DNA of 37,417 nt from Phormidesmis priestleyi ULC007 (GCF_001895925.1 NZ_MPPI01000045.1:1-37417); one strand, 5' to 3'; shown: positions 7,470-16,582, numbered from the stretch's first letter. Numbers and translations are program-made. The notes: generated from the sequence alone by a model not told the origin.

Positions 7470-8900
7470 ATGTCTAATCAATTTCTCTCTGTAAAAGAAA
7501 CCTCCGAACTGCTTAGTTGCTCTGAACAATACGTTCGCAAGTTGCTCAGATATGGTGAGATTAGCGGAGAGCGAATTAGCAGTCGATGGATCGTTGCTTC
7601 AGAATCTGTTGATCAGTATCGTTGCAAGGATGACGATGCTAGTGTTGTCATCCTGGATCATGCAAGGCGATCGTTTAGTAAGCCGACGTTGAAAGCCCTG
7701 AGCTTTTTTTCTGGCTGTATGGGCTTAGACTTGGGTTTGGAAAAAGAGGGAATCAAAGTTCTTCTCGCCTGTGAAGTTGATTCAGCAGCCCGAAAGACAA
7801 TAGAAGTGAATCGACCAGAGATGGCGTTAATTGGAGATATTAGAGACTATTCGTCCGCAGCAATCCGGGAGAAAGCTGGATTGAGTCAAACAGAAGAGAT
7901 TGATGTCATCGTGGGTGGGCCTCCGTGTCAAGCATTTAGTAGTGCAGGCAAACGACAAGGATTCAATGATGAACGGGGAAATGTTTTCTTAACGTTCATT
8001 GATTTGATTACTGAACTCAGACCTAAATTCGCAGTGATTGAAAATGTTCGAGGATTATTATCGGCTCCATTACAGCACAGATCCCACGAAATGAGAGGAA
8101 AGGACTATCCATCTCTATCCAATGATGAACAAAGGGGAGGCGCGTTGTTGTTCATTACTCGGAGGCTGAAGGAAGCAGGTTACAGTTTCTCCTTCAATTT
8201 ATATAATGCTGCCAATTTTGGGTCGCCTCAACAGCGAGAAAGAGTCGTGATTGCTTGCAGCCGAGATGGAGAAAAGCTTCCCTATCTGACACCGACTCAT
8301 TCGGAGAAAGAGTTGTATGGACTTCCTCAGTGGAGAACCTTGAAAGAAGTGCTCAACAATCTGCCTGAAGATAATCATCATTTTGTCAAGTTTCCTGAGA
8401 AACGGCTGAAGTATTATCGACTTTTGAAACCTGGGCAGTATTGGCGAGATTTACCTGTAGATCTGCATCAAGAAGCACTTGGAGCTTCGTATTATGCGAG
8501 TGGTGGCAAAACAGGTTTTTATCGGAGGTTGGCTTGGGATAAACCCTCTCCAACATTGGTCACTCATCCAGCGATGCCTGCGACCGATTTAGCACATCCA
8601 GAGGTGGATAGACCGCTCAGTATTGAAGAGTATAAGCGCATCCAAGAATTTCCTGATGATTGGATGATCGCAGGCAGCTTACTTGATCAGTATCGGCAAG
8701 TTGGAAATGCTGTACCTTGTTCTTTAGGAAGAGCGATCGCCAGAATGTTATTGGCTCATCTAAATGGGGAGACACCAATCATTTACCCTGATTTTCTTTA
8801 TTCGCGTTATCACAAAACTGATGACGTAAGTTGGATGCTTGAAATCCTTGGGCACCTCGAAGAATCATCAGGAGAGCAGCTCTCCTTAAATCTAGTCTAA
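7470..8900 (+). CDS. type II DNA (cytosine-5) methyltransferase with N-terminal helix-turn-helix
   Basis: Residues 1-50 form an excisionase/MerR-like HTH (FLSVKETSELLSCSEQYVRK...SRWIVASESVDQY). After a linker the C5-methyltransferase fold follows. Motif I is FFSGCMGLDLG (79-89), motif IV GGPPCQAFS with catalytic Cys153, motif VI ENV (191-193), motif VIII QQRERVVIA and motif X QVGNAVPCSLGRAIA. The target-recognition part is short and ends YRRLAWDKPSPTLVTHPAMP. I use ATG 7470 (476 residues); an upstream TTG at 7419 would place coding sequence inside the promoter/operator. The 3' end overlaps the convergent endonuclease gene by 9 bases. The modified site is not readable from sequence; GGWCC is suggested only by the partner endonuclease. 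Confidence 0.93.
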   Translation: MSNQFLSVKETSELLSCSEQYVRKLLRYGEISGERISSRWIVASESVDQYRCKDDDASVVILDHARRSFSKPTLKALSFFSGCMGLDLGLEKEGIKVLLACEVDSAARKTIEVNRPEMALIGDIRDYSSAAIREKAGLSQTEEIDVIVGGPPCQAFSSAGKRQGFNDERGNVFLTFIDLITELRPKFAVIENVRGLLSAPLQHRSHEMRGKDYPSLSNDEQRGGALLFITRRLKEAGYSFSFNLYNAANFGSPQQRERVVIACSRDGEKLPYLTPTHSEKELYGLPQWRTLKEVLNNLPEDNHHFVKFPEKRLKYYRLLKPGQYWRDLPVDLHQEALGASYYASGGKTGFYRRLAWDKPSPTLVTHPAMPATDLAHPEVDRPLSIEEYKRIQEFPDDWMIAGSLLDQYRQVGNAVPCSLGRAIARMLLAHLNGETPIIYPDFLYSRYHKTDDVSWMLEILGHLEESSGEQLSLNLV

Positions 8901-9635
8901 AAGCTCAGATAACGCTTGCCAAGGGTTATTAGCCTCTACAGCCAGAGCATCTGGATTTCCTGCTAGAACTCGTTGCACAAATATCACAAAATTATCTTCA
9001 GAGAAACGATCTGTACCATATTTCTCGTTGAAATATGACCACCTATATAACCCAGTTCTAGCATCAACTCTGTACCATTTCTCAATGGGTTGATTAATCC
9101 TCACTCTAGAAGACGAGCTATTTTCCGAGTTGCTGCGATTCTTGACTTGCAAGAGAGAACCATTTATGTTGCAAAAATCAACGTGGCGAATCGATTCTCC
9201 CCAACAGCAAGACCAACCGTATTCAACCAATTGTTCTGCTAAAAACTCTTCGAGAAGTAATCCTTGAATATTTTCTGCTGACATTGCAAGTCTGTGAGCA
9301 TACTTAATCCGATGAAGATGTTCTGATGTTAACCCTGTTAATCTAGCATTGATGATTGTATTAACAATTGGGTCGGCAACTGTTCCTAGAGGCTGTGAAA
9401 TTCGCCTTGAAATCCGATTCTCGAAACTATCACTGTACTTTTTCAACCAAACTTGAGCCAAAATCTCAGGCGTGCTGCCTTTCAGGGTTGGAGACAGTCC
9501 TGGGTTCCTGTAGCAAGCAGTCAAAATCGTGCGATGAGCTTCCAGGAATTGCTGATGGAACGCGATTTGAAAGATCTGTAAAAAGTTCTCTTGAGAACTA
9601 GAGTTAGCAATGATGTCATCAAAGGTAACGGGCAT
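8892..9635 (-). CDS. type II restriction endonuclease, SinI-family-like
   Basis: A 247-residue protein convergent with the methyltransferase, as expected for a restriction partner. The likely PD-(D/E)XK centre is HVDF (Asp153) followed by LLQVKNRSNSENSSSS (Gln163, Lys165), with the upstream helix GLLLEEFLAEQLVEYGW. The Ser-rich NSENSSSS and YGWSCCWGE segments are, as far as I recall, characteristic of the SinI group, whose type member cuts GGWCC; the specificity is therefore an inference. The ATG at 9635 is preceded by AAAGGAAG with good spacing. Upstream (9651-9679) lies a 7-base-pair inverted repeat overlapping the presumed transcription start. Confidence 0.75.
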   Translation of the reverse strand: MPVTFDDIIANSSSQENFLQIFQIAFHQQFLEAHRTILTACYRNPGLSPTLKGSTPEILAQVWLKKYSDSFENRISRRISQPLGTVADPIVNTIINARLTGLTSEHLHRIKYAHRLAMSAENIQGLLLEEFLAEQLVEYGWSCCWGESIRHVDFCNINGSLLQVKNRSNSENSSSSRVRINQPIEKWYRVDARTGLYRWSYFNEKYGTDRFSEDNFVIFVQRVLAGNPDALAVEANNPWQALSELLD

Positions 9636-9650
9636 GAATGGCTTCCTTTG

Positions 9651-9684
9651 TCTGGACGAGAAAAATACAAATGTCCAGATTGTA
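9651..9684 (-). promoter_or_regulatory. inverted repeat and -10 box upstream of the endonuclease gene
   Basis: TCTGGAC (9651-9657) and GTCCAGA (9673-9679) form a 7-base-pair inverted repeat with a 15-base spacer, 16-44 bases ahead of the start codon. On the minus strand TACAAT (complement of 9679-9684) is a plausible -10 box, so the repeat would cover the transcription start. The arms differ from the GTACCCAA operator of the methyltransferase gene. Confidence 0.4.
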
Positions 9685-9757
9685 TGTCAGAATACCTATT
9701 TTGAATCTCATTAAAATACATTCAACTGTCAAAATACAACCTTTGACGACCAATTTC

Positions 9758-9949
9758 TTGACAAAATCTCATGAAGATGGTTTGGCAGCAGAATACGTCT
9801 TTGATTATGGCAAAGCAAAGCCTAATCGATTTGCAGTACAAGAACGAAAAACGATCGTTGTAGTTTTGGATGAAGATGTTTCTCAGGTCTTCTCCACATC
9901 AGAAGCTGTCAACAAAGCTCTTAGAGCATTGATTGAAGCAATGCCTTGA
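9758..9949 (+). CDS. small antitoxin-like protein, possible pseudogene
   Basis: The conserved part reads GLAAEYVFDYGKAKPNRFA, then KTIVVVLDEDVSQVF and NKALRALIEAMP. It resembles a widespread family of small cyanobacterial proteins (YDFDYSKAKPNRFA...VVLDEDVAKVF) that I associate with antitoxin-like, RHH-type proteins. There is no ATG at the expected position; the best in-frame start is TTG 9758 (63 residues), and an ATG at 9674 would add an unrelated N-terminus. No toxin gene is visible on either side, since the neighbour downstream is ridA on the opposite strand. It may be an orphan antitoxin or a decayed gene. Placement next to the restriction-modification genes suits a small defence/addiction cluster. 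Confidence 0.55.
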   Translation: MTKSHEDGLAAEYVFDYGKAKPNRFAVQERKTIVVVLDEDVSQVFSTSEAVNKALRALIEAMP

Positions 9950-9968
9950 ATAGTCACTGAGGCAATTC

Positions 9969-10358
9969 TTAAATCACCGCAATGCAATCAATCTCGACGC
10001 GCACATCTTTTGGCAAACGTGACACCTCGACGCAGGCACGAGCGGGAGCCGTTGCCTCATCAAAATATTGGGCATAAACCGCATTCATCGCCGAAAAATC
10101 ATTCATGTCTGCCAAAAAGACCGTGGTCTTCACAACATCTTGCAGCGTTGCCCCGGCAGCTTCGAGAATCGCTTTAAGACTGGTCAGCGATCGCTCAGTC
10201 TGAGCCGCAACATCGCCTTCACCGACGATCGCCCCCGTCGCCGGATCGAGGGCAATCTGTCCCGCGACAAAGATCATCTGACCAGACGCGACGATCGCTT
10301 GGTTATAGGGCCCAACCGGAGCCGGAGCCGCAGCGGTTTGAATGATGGTTCGAGTCAT
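9969..10358 (-). CDS. ridA: RidA family enamine/imine deaminase
   Basis: A 129-residue RidA (YjgF/YER057c) protein, normally a cytosolic homotrimer. It hydrolyses reactive enamines/imines such as 2-aminoacrylate, formed by PLP dehydratases including IlvA, to the corresponding keto acids. The active-site arginine lies in [24 protein letters not shown]. The N-terminal [20 protein letters not shown] strand and the [18 protein letters not shown] segment are standard. It starts 6 bases after the stop of the photosystem I accumulation factor gene, so the two form an operon on the minus strand. Confidence 0.96.
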   Translation of the reverse strand: MTRTIIQTAAAPAPVGPYNQAIVASGQMIFVAGQIALDPATGAIVGEGDVAAQTERSLTSLKAILEAAGATLQDVVKTTVFLADMNDFSAMNAVYAQYFDEATAPARACVEVSRLPKDVRVEIDCIAVI

Positions 10359-10364
10359 AAAAAA

Positions 10365-10967
10365 TTATTTCTTTTTAGCAGTGGGGGGAACGAGTTCGGT
10401 GTTGACTTCGTTAACAGAGCGACGTTTGAGAGTGGTAGACTCCGATCGTGGCAGCAAATCAAACACGGTGCGAAACACATCATCGACTTGCTCATAAGCA
10501 ACGTTGCCTTTGCCGTCAAACACCACTTTACCGGATTGATCAAATAACACCGTCTGCGGCACAAAGCCTTTGTAGTAATAGCCCGGTTCTGTCGGGTCAT
10601 ACTGCTCTTTAATCGGCAGAGAGTCTACGCGGATGGGCAGAAAATCAGCCGCTCGACCATAAAACGCCTGAAGCTGAGACACCACCGAAGAAAATTGCTT
10701 AGAGTCGCTGCTGTCGTCGGTGTAAAACACCATCAGAGCAGGCTTGCGTTTGTTAAACGAGTCTTCTAGCTTGACCTTTGGCGGCACCAGCGAACCGTTG
10801 CCCGCATAAAGCGCAAAGATTTCGCCATCATAGCGATCGTCCGTCAAGCCAGCCAGCGCAGAATTTCCAAGGGTCAAACCTGCGATCGTTATCACCAGCG
10901 ATAAGACCAGCACTGAGATATTACGCCACCAAGCAGACCGAGAAAAAAAGTATGGGCGAAAAGACAT
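10365..10967 (-). CDS. thylakoid membrane photosystem I accumulation factor (thioredoxin-like)
   Basis: A 200-residue protein with an N-terminal membrane anchor/signal (SVLVLSLVITIAGLTLG) followed by a thioredoxin-like domain. Conserved parts are DDRYDGEIFALYAGNGSLVPP, ALMVFYTDDSSDSKQFSSVV, GYYYKGFVPQTVLFD and FDLLPRSE. The CxxC of true thioredoxins is absent: SSDSKQF stands at the active-site position, so disulphide exchange is unlikely. The family is specific to oxygenic phototrophs and is annotated as needed for photosystem I accumulation at the thylakoid. First gene of a two-gene unit with ridA. Confidence 0.85.
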   Translation of the reverse strand: MSFRPYFFSRSAWWRNISVLVLSLVITIAGLTLGNSALAGLTDDRYDGEIFALYAGNGSLVPPKVKLEDSFNKRKPALMVFYTDDSSDSKQFSSVVSQLQAFYGRAADFLPIRVDSLPIKEQYDPTEPGYYYKGFVPQTVLFDQSGKVVFDGKGNVAYEQVDDVFRTVFDLLPRSESTTLKRRSVNEVNTELVPPTAKKK

Positions 10968-11089
10968 AAGGTTCAGATGACAGATTCAAAACATCGCTAC
11001 TCCTATTGTCCATCTTGACGGGAAGATGCTCAACTTAACTTTACGATTTGCACTGTTAGGGATCTGCATAAATGTGAAGCGATAAAGAG

Positions 11090-11335
11090 AAGACCCTCCT
11101 CGCGAAGCGGGGCGAAGCCCTCGCCAACCCTCATCCCCAAGGAGAAGGGAGCAAGATTCAAAGTCCCTCTCCCTAGTAGGGACGATTCATAGTCGATAGA
11201 GAAAATCTAGAAGTATTGAACTTCCGTTGAACGGCTGATCAGCCGTGAACGAGTTAATCAGGCTTACAGCTTTTCTCTCACGACCTTGAATTGACCCTGC
11301 CTCTCCCTAGGGAGAGGTATTTAGGGTGAGGGCAG
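11090..11335. repeat. MITE-like palindromic repeat block in the nrtA upstream spacer
   Basis: The block starts near CCCTCGCCAACCCTCATCCCC and ends near TTTAGGGTGAGGGC, so its ends are inverted. It contains an 18-base perfect palindrome CCTCTCCCTAGGGAGAGG (11300-11317) and the 16-base perfect palindrome ACGGCTGATCAGCCGT (11231-11246). No coding potential. It is of the small interspersed repeat type common in cyanobacterial spacers. Confidence 0.55.
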
Positions 11336-11339
11336 TTTG

Positions 11340-12010
11340 CGGCATCTTACGTTTAATTAGGTCTGTCTACTTAGCAATGATTAAATTCAATCATTAGCAT
11401 TGAAAATCAAGAATGCTGAGAAGACACGGACTTACTTTTCAGACATTCTCTAATCACTTTTGAACACCCATTAGTCTTATAAATCGTTGGCATTGACTTC
11501 TCTCTATTCATTAAACAAGCGTTGCTTAAACCATTACTAATATCAATTGATCTGCATCTATATTTATCTATTCACCATTAGAAGTTGATTAATAAATTTA
11601 GAAATGTAACGAAAATTGATTAAGAATATCAATCTTTTAATTCCTGAAACTTACTTCTAGCAAAGGGTTACGCGATAGCCAAAGATTTACTTATAGATTC
11701 TATTGGGTAATTCTTTGGTCATCCATAGAATTTCGCTTTACTTTCAGACAGTTGAACAGTAATCTTATTTTGAAGCGTTCAGTTAACTAAATTATAGGCA
11801 ATGAACTGATTGGCACTGTCAATGCTAATCATTGCTTTGAATCAATGATTATTAAGGTCATTGATTTATCAATTTGAACGATATTTCTTAACCCTAATTT
11901 TCGACTCAATTTTCGATGGGATTTCCCTCTCGGAAATTGCTGTTCGCCCTTTTTTACCTTGTGAAACGCATTCACCAGGCACACGATCGCACTATCAAAA
12001 GGAGAGGATC
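11340..12010 (+). promoter_or_regulatory. AT-rich regulatory region of the nrt operon with ATTGAT/ATCAAT dyads
   Basis: About 670 bases, much richer in A+T than the surroundings. Dyads seen: AATGATT-N6-AATCATT (11376-11395), ATCAATTGAT (11542-11551), ATTGAT-N7-ATCAAT (11615-11633), AATCATTG-N8-CAATGATT (11827-11850) and ATTGAT-N2-ATCAAT (11860-11873). Such symmetrical sites suit LysR-type regulators. I find no GTA-N8-TAC (NtcA) site on reading. The nrtA start is preceded by AAAAGGAGAGGATC, a strong ribosome binding site. Confidence 0.55.
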
Positions 12011-13363
12011 ATGACGGAGTTTTCACCCTTGTCTCGGCGCAAGTTTCTGGTAGCAGTCAGCGCAACGGCGGCAGGCTCTATTTTGCTCAAAGGCTGCTTA
12101 GGAAATCCTCCTGACACTGCGAGCAGCCCAGCATCTTCGCCAGGTGCCAGCCCCGTTGCGAGCGTGAAGGCCGGCGAAGAGCCAGAAGTGACGACAGCAA
12201 AATTGGGCTATCTTCCGATCGTCGAGTCAGCTCCTATCATCATCGCTAAAGAGAAAGGCTTTTTTGCTAAATATGGCATGGTCGATCTGAAGGTCGATAA
12301 GCAGGCAAACTGGGGCGCTGCCAGAGATAATGTCAAAATTGGCTCGGCGGGTGGCGGCATTGACGGCGGACAGTGGCAGATGCCTATGCCCTATCTGATT
12401 TCAGAAGGGTTGATTACTGACAATACAAAAATCCCTATGTATGTTCTCGCGCAGCTAAACACGCAGGGAAATGGGATTGCGATCGCCAACAAACACATCG
12501 GCAAAGGCATCGGATTAAAACTCAACGAACAAGTTGCTTTTTTTAACAACCTCAAGTCAGGCGGCGCTCGATTTAAAGCGGCTTACACGTTTCCTAGATC
12601 AAATCAAGATTTCTGGATTCGCTATTGGCTTGCCGCAGGCGGGATCGACCCAGACACAGAAGTGGAATTGCTCACGGTGCCTACCGCGCAAACGGTTGCA
12701 GACATGAAGCGCGGCGCGATGGATGCTTTTAGCACCGGAGATCCATGGCCTAATCGCATCGTGGCAGACAAAATAGGATTCGTCGCCGCCTTGACCGCAG
12801 AAATCTGGAAAGCACACCCCGAAGAATATTTGGCAATCCGAAAAGATTGGGTTGACAAACACCCAAAAGCAACACGAGCGATTCTCAAAGGAATCATGGA
12901 GGCACAACAGTGGTGTGACAATTTTGATAATCGGGCAGAGCTTGCCAAAATCCTGTCGAAGCGAGAATACTTCAACGTGCCAGAGAACGTTCTGTTAGAG
13001 CCGCTAATGGGTAAATATAATCTGGGCGAACGCACGATCGATGACAAGTCAATGGCTGTTCTTTATTGGAAAGACAGCAAGGGCAGTGTGTCTTATCCCT
13101 ATAAGAGCCATGATCTCTGGTTCTTAACCGAAAGCGTGCGCTGGGGCTTTTTGCCCAAAGAAACATTAACCAACGCCAAGACGCTAATCGATCAAGTCAA
13201 CCGCGAAGATATCTGGAAACAGGCGGCTCAAGAAATGGGCATTGCGGCGGCAGATATTCCCACCAGCACGTCTCGCGGCGTTGAAGAATTCTTCGACGGC
13301 ATCAAGTTTGATCCGGCAAATCCTCAAGCTTATTTAGACAGCTTGAAGATTAAGAAAGTGTAG
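12011..13363 (+). CDS. nrtA: nitrate/bicarbonate ABC transporter substrate-binding lipoprotein (NrtA/CmpA family)
   Basis: A 450-residue periplasmic binding protein anchored as a lipoprotein. The N-terminus has a twin-arginine motif (SRRKFLVAV) and a lipobox ending LLKGC (Cys29). The binding domain starts about residue 62 ([20 protein letters not shown]) and carries [20 protein letters not shown] and [14 protein letters not shown] 12011 is chosen over the upstream frame because of its strong ribosome binding site and the signal sequence. Nitrate (NrtA) and bicarbonate (CmpA) binders are close homologues. Here residue 196 is Arg in [10 protein letters not shown], where I expect His in NrtA, and HPEEYLAIR has Glu where NrtA is reported to use Lys. 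The substrate is therefore open. No narB or nirA lies in the window. Confidence 0.85.
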   Translation: MTEFSPLSRRKFLVAVSATAAGSILLKGCLGNPPDTASSPASSPGASPVASVKAGEEPEVTTAKLGYLPIVESAPIIIAKEKGFFAKYGMVDLKVDKQANWGAARDNVKIGSAGGGIDGGQWQMPMPYLISEGLITDNTKIPMYVLAQLNTQGNGIAIANKHIGKGIGLKLNEQVAFFNNLKSGGARFKAAYTFPRSNQDFWIRYWLAAGGIDPDTEVELLTVPTAQTVADMKRGAMDAFSTGDPWPNRIVADKIGFVAALTAEIWKAHPEEYLAIRKDWVDKHPKATRAILKGIMEAQQWCDNFDNRAELAKILSKREYFNVPENVLLEPLMGKYNLGERTIDDKSMAVLYWKDSKGSVSYPYKSHDLWFLTESVRWGFLPKETLTNAKTLIDQVNREDIWKQAAQEMGIAAADIPTSTSRGVEEFFDGIKFDPANPQAYLDSLKIKKV

Positions 13364-13429
13364 TCCGTCTGAAACCCTCAATGCGAATCCTTCTCACCCT
13401 TCATCGAACCCGAATTTAGGAGACAGTTC

Positions 13430-14275
13430 ATGACCCTCGCTCAAAAACGCACCCCAACTACTTCTACCCGCAAGCCCGTTAACTCAAAGCTGATGCAGCG
13501 GCTGGATGACATCGTTTCGCCGCTGATTGCGCTGATTATTTTGCTCGCTATCTGGCAAGTCTTGGCTTCAATTCCGGGGTTAACGACGCTTCCGACCCCC
13601 GTGCGAGTTGTGCAAGAAACCTGGATGCCTCTGATTGCCTATCCCTTCTACAATAACGGCGGCACTGACAAAGGACTGTTTTGGCAGGTCATGTCTAGCT
13701 TGCAGCGAGTCGCGATCGGGTATTCTCTCGCCGCGATCGTTGGCATTAGTCTGGGCATTGTCGTCGGTATGAACCAGCGAGTGGCTAAATCCCTTGATCC
13801 GATTTTTCAAATTCTGCGAACGGTTCCGCCTTTGGCTTGGGTTCCGATCGCGCTTGCCGCTCTGCAACAAAACCAGCCTTCTGCCATATTTGTTATTTTC
13901 ATCACTGCGCTCTGGCCCATTCTCATTAACACGGCTGTTGGCGTTAGACAGATTCCTGCTGATTACAACAACGTTGCACAAGTGTTGCAGCTTCCAAAAT
14001 CAGAGTATTTCTTTAAGATTCTCTTTCCGGCTGCGCTGCCCTATATTTTTACCGGATTGCGGATCTCGATCGGGCTAGCCTGGTTAGCGATCATCGCCGC
14101 CGAAATCGTGATGTCTGGCATCGTCGGCATTGGCTTTTTTATCTGGAACGCTTACCAAAACAACCAAGTCAGCGAAATCATTTTGGCACTGGTTTACATC
14201 GGTTTGGTGGGCTGGCTACTCGACAAAATGATGGAGCGCCTTCAAATGCTAATTTTGCCGAGCGGCCAACGCTAG
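13430..14275 (+). CDS. nrtB: ABC transporter permease NrtB/CmpB
   Basis: A 281-residue inner-membrane permease of the nitrate/bicarbonate/sulfonate family. The N-terminus is cytosolic and is followed by a first membrane helix (IALIILLAIWQVLASI). About five more helices follow, including GYSLAAIVGISLGIVVGM and GLAWLAIIAAEIVMSGIVGIG. The EAA-type coupling loop is seen around NNVAQVLQLPKSEYFFKILFP. The start follows TTAGGAGACAGTTC, a good ribosome binding site, 66 bases after nrtA. Second gene of the operon. Confidence 0.93.
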   Translation: MTLAQKRTPTTSTRKPVNSKLMQRLDDIVSPLIALIILLAIWQVLASIPGLTTLPTPVRVVQETWMPLIAYPFYNNGGTDKGLFWQVMSSLQRVAIGYSLAAIVGISLGIVVGMNQRVAKSLDPIFQILRTVPPLAWVPIALAALQQNQPSAIFVIFITALWPILINTAVGVRQIPADYNNVAQVLQLPKSEYFFKILFPAALPYIFTGLRISIGLAWLAIIAAEIVMSGIVGIGFFIWNAYQNNQVSEIILALVYIGLVGWLLDKMMERLQMLILPSGQR

Positions 14276-14283
14276 AACGATCG

Positions 14284-14360
14284 TAAGAGGGCCCGGTATG
14301 CCATGCCCCTACACCACCTTGCGCCCCTTTTGTATGGACATGGCACTGCCGTGCCCTCTC
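14284..14360. repeat. palindromic repeat between nrtB and nrtC
   Basis: The spacer carries GGTATGCCATGCCCCTAC and, 50 bases on, ATGGCACTGCCGTGCCC, members of the same short palindromic family as at 190-212. No coding potential. Transcribed inside the operon, these hairpins could modulate mRNA stability or coupling. Confidence 0.5.
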
Positions 14361-14403
14361 GCGAATCTGTCACATTTACAAATCGAATTGGTGTAACCTT
14401 GCC

Positions 14404-16407
14404 ATGACTCATTTTGTTGCGGTTGAAAACGTTGAAAAAGTGTTTCCCCTTGCCGATGGCGATACCTACATCGCGCTCAAAGGGATTGATTTAGAGATCA
14501 AAAAAGGCGAATTTATTTCTCTCATTGGTCACTCTGGTTGCGGCAAATCGACCTTGCTCAACATGATTGCTGGGCTAGACTTGCCCACTGATGGAGTGGT
14601 GATGTTAGAAGACGAAGAAGTGCTCAAGCCGGGGCCCGATCGCATGGTCGTGTTTCAAAACTATTCGCTGCTGCCGTGGATGAGCGTTCGGCAAAACATC
14701 GAGCTGGCAGTTAAGAATGTTTTGGGACATCTGCCTGCTGCCGAACGCAGTGAAATTATCGAACATCACATCGACATGGTAGGGCTGCGCCACGCGGCAG
14801 ATAAGCCACCTGATCAACTCTCTGGCGGCATGAAGCAGCGAGTCGCGATCGCCCGTGCCTTTGCCATCAAACCCAAACTTTTGCTGCTCGACGAGCCGTT
14901 TGGCGCACTCGATGCCCTGACTCGTGGCAACCTGCAAGAAAAGCTGATGGAAATCTGCGAAGAAAATCACGTCACTACTGTGATGGTGACGCACGATGTT
15001 GACGAGGCGATCTTGTTGTCCGATCGCGTCGTCATGCTCACCAACGGGCCCGAATCTAAAATCGGTCAGATTTTAGACATTGAGATTCCTCGACCTCGCA
15101 AGCGAATGGAGGTAATTAGTCATCCCAATTACTACAGCTATCGCAGCGAAATTATTTACTTTCTCAATCAGCAAAAGCAAATTAAAAAACTGCGTGCTAG
15201 AAAGACGGCCGCTGTAGCGCGTCACGGGTTAGAGAAAATCAATCTAGAGATTGGCTTTGTCCCTCTCGTGGCCTGTGCGCCGTTAGCGATCGCCCAAGAA
15301 AAAGGATTCTTTGCTCACCACGGCTTAGACGAAGTGCATCTGGTGCGCGAATCAAGCTGGCGCGGCATTCAGGATGGCATTGCAGGCGGCTATCTCGATG
15401 CGGCTCAGATGCCGTCGGGGATGCCCGTTTGGATGACCGTCGGCGGCATGGATGGCAAATCGATTCCGATCGTTAGTGCCCTCACACTCACTCGCAACGG
15501 GAATGCGATTACGCTTGATAAACGCTTTTATGATCAGGGCATTCACACGTTAGATGATCTGAAGCGAATGCTGTTAGACACGGCTGATAAACAGCATATC
15601 TTCGGTGTAGTGCATCCTGCGTCAATGCACAATTTATTGCTGCGCTATTGGCTGGCAGCAGGTGGAATTAATCCTGATAGTGACATCTCGATTACGACGT
15701 TGCCCCCGGCTCAAATGGTCGCTAACCTACAAGCAGGCAGCATTGATGGCTATTGTGTTGGCGAACCGTGGAATATTCGCGCGGCAGTTGAGGGAATTGG
15801 CTATACGATCGCCACTGATTTAGAGATCTGGAATGGTCATCCTGGCAAAGTTTTGGGAGTGCGAGAAGATTGGGCAAACGCCTATCCCAACACGCATGTG
15901 GCGCTCGTGAAAGCGCTGTTAGAAGCGTGTCGTTATTGCACCGATGAAGCCAATCATGATGAGATTCGCGAAATTCTTTCACGCGGCGAATATTTAAGCT
16001 GTGAATTGGACTTCATTCAACTCGGCGACCCTAATAATCGAACCTGCGATCTTCGCCCGTCGCCTAAAGAATATGCTCACCACCAGTTTTATGGGCAAGG
16101 GGTCAACCGTCCCAGTCGCACCGAGCATTTGTGGATGATGACGCAGATGGCGCGCTGGGGCGAAATTCCGTTTCCTCGCAACTGGGTCGAGATTTTAGAG
16201 CGAGTCAGCAAAGTTAATGTGTTTAGCATTGCTGCACGAGAGTTAGGGCTGTCAGATCTCACTTACAGTCGAGGCGCGATTCAACTATTTGATGGGGTCA
16301 ACTTTAGTGCCGATGACCCGATCGAATATCTCAACAATCTCAAAATCAAACACGATATTTATATGGCAGAAGTTGCGATCGAGAAACCTCTGGCGCGATC
16401 GGCTTAA
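14404..16407 (+). CDS. nrtC: nitrate/bicarbonate ABC transporter ATP-binding protein fused to a binding-protein-like domain (NrtC/CmpC)
   Basis: A 667-residue fusion typical of cyanobacteria. Residues 1-260 are an ABC ATPase: Walker [10 protein letters not shown] (42-50), signature LSGGMKQ (139-145), Walker B LLLLDEP (159-165) and H-loop His197. Residues about 275-655 are homologous to NrtA ([20 protein letters not shown]...[12 protein letters not shown]...[11 protein letters not shown]). In NrtC this domain acts as a regulatory sensor that inhibits transport in response to ammonium. It carries [11 protein letters not shown] where the NrtA-like protein has [11 protein letters not shown]. It starts 128 bases after nrtB, across a palindromic repeat, so a separate modulation of expression is possible. 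Confidence 0.95.
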   Translation: MTHFVAVENVEKVFPLADGDTYIALKGIDLEIKKGEFISLIGHSGCGKSTLLNMIAGLDLPTDGVVMLEDEEVLKPGPDRMVVFQNYSLLPWMSVRQNIELAVKNVLGHLPAAERSEIIEHHIDMVGLRHAADKPPDQLSGGMKQRVAIARAFAIKPKLLLLDEPFGALDALTRGNLQEKLMEICEENHVTTVMVTHDVDEAILLSDRVVMLTNGPESKIGQILDIEIPRPRKRMEVISHPNYYSYRSEIIYFLNQQKQIKKLRARKTAAVARHGLEKINLEIGFVPLVACAPLAIAQEKGFFAHHGLDEVHLVRESSWRGIQDGIAGGYLDAAQMPSGMPVWMTVGGMDGKSIPIVSALTLTRNGNAITLDKRFYDQGIHTLDDLKRMLLDTADKQHIFGVVHPASMHNLLLRYWLAAGGINPDSDISITTLPPAQMVANLQAGSIDGYCVGEPWNIRAAVEGIGYTIATDLEIWNGHPGKVLGVREDWANAYPNTHVALVKALLEACRYCTDEANHDEIREILSRGEYLSCELDFIQLGDPNNRTCDLRPSPKEYAHHQFYGQGVNRPSRTEHLWMMTQMARWGEIPFPRNWVEILERVSKVNVFSIAARELGLSDLTYSRGAIQLFDGVNFSADDPIEYLNNLKIKHDIYMAEVAIEKPLARSA

Positions 16408-16424
16408 TCGGAGGCGATGTGGCT

Positions 16425-16485
16425 GTAGGGGCAATCCCCCGTGCCTACCCCTGACGGAGGGCAACCACGGGGGGATTGCCCCTAC
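16425..16485. repeat. palindromic repeat upstream of nrtD (copy 1)
   Basis: A near-perfect hairpin of about 19 base pairs (GTAGGGGCAATCCCCCGTG pairing with the end of the element). The middle, GCCTACCCCTGACGGAGG, is identical to that of copy 2 at 17524-17583. A degenerate related stretch follows at 16500-16545. Confidence 0.8.
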
Positions 16486-16582
16486 CTAAATCATCCCGCT
16501 ATTCAGCACGGCAATATGGAGGGCACGGCAATGTCATGCCCCTACATATTTTTCGTGGATACAAACGTTAACAGCAACGCAA

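Noticed and set aside
11861-12010. 50-residue N-terminal extension of NrtA
   Set aside because: It would bury the twin-arginine/lipobox signal; ATG 12011 has a strong ribosome binding site.
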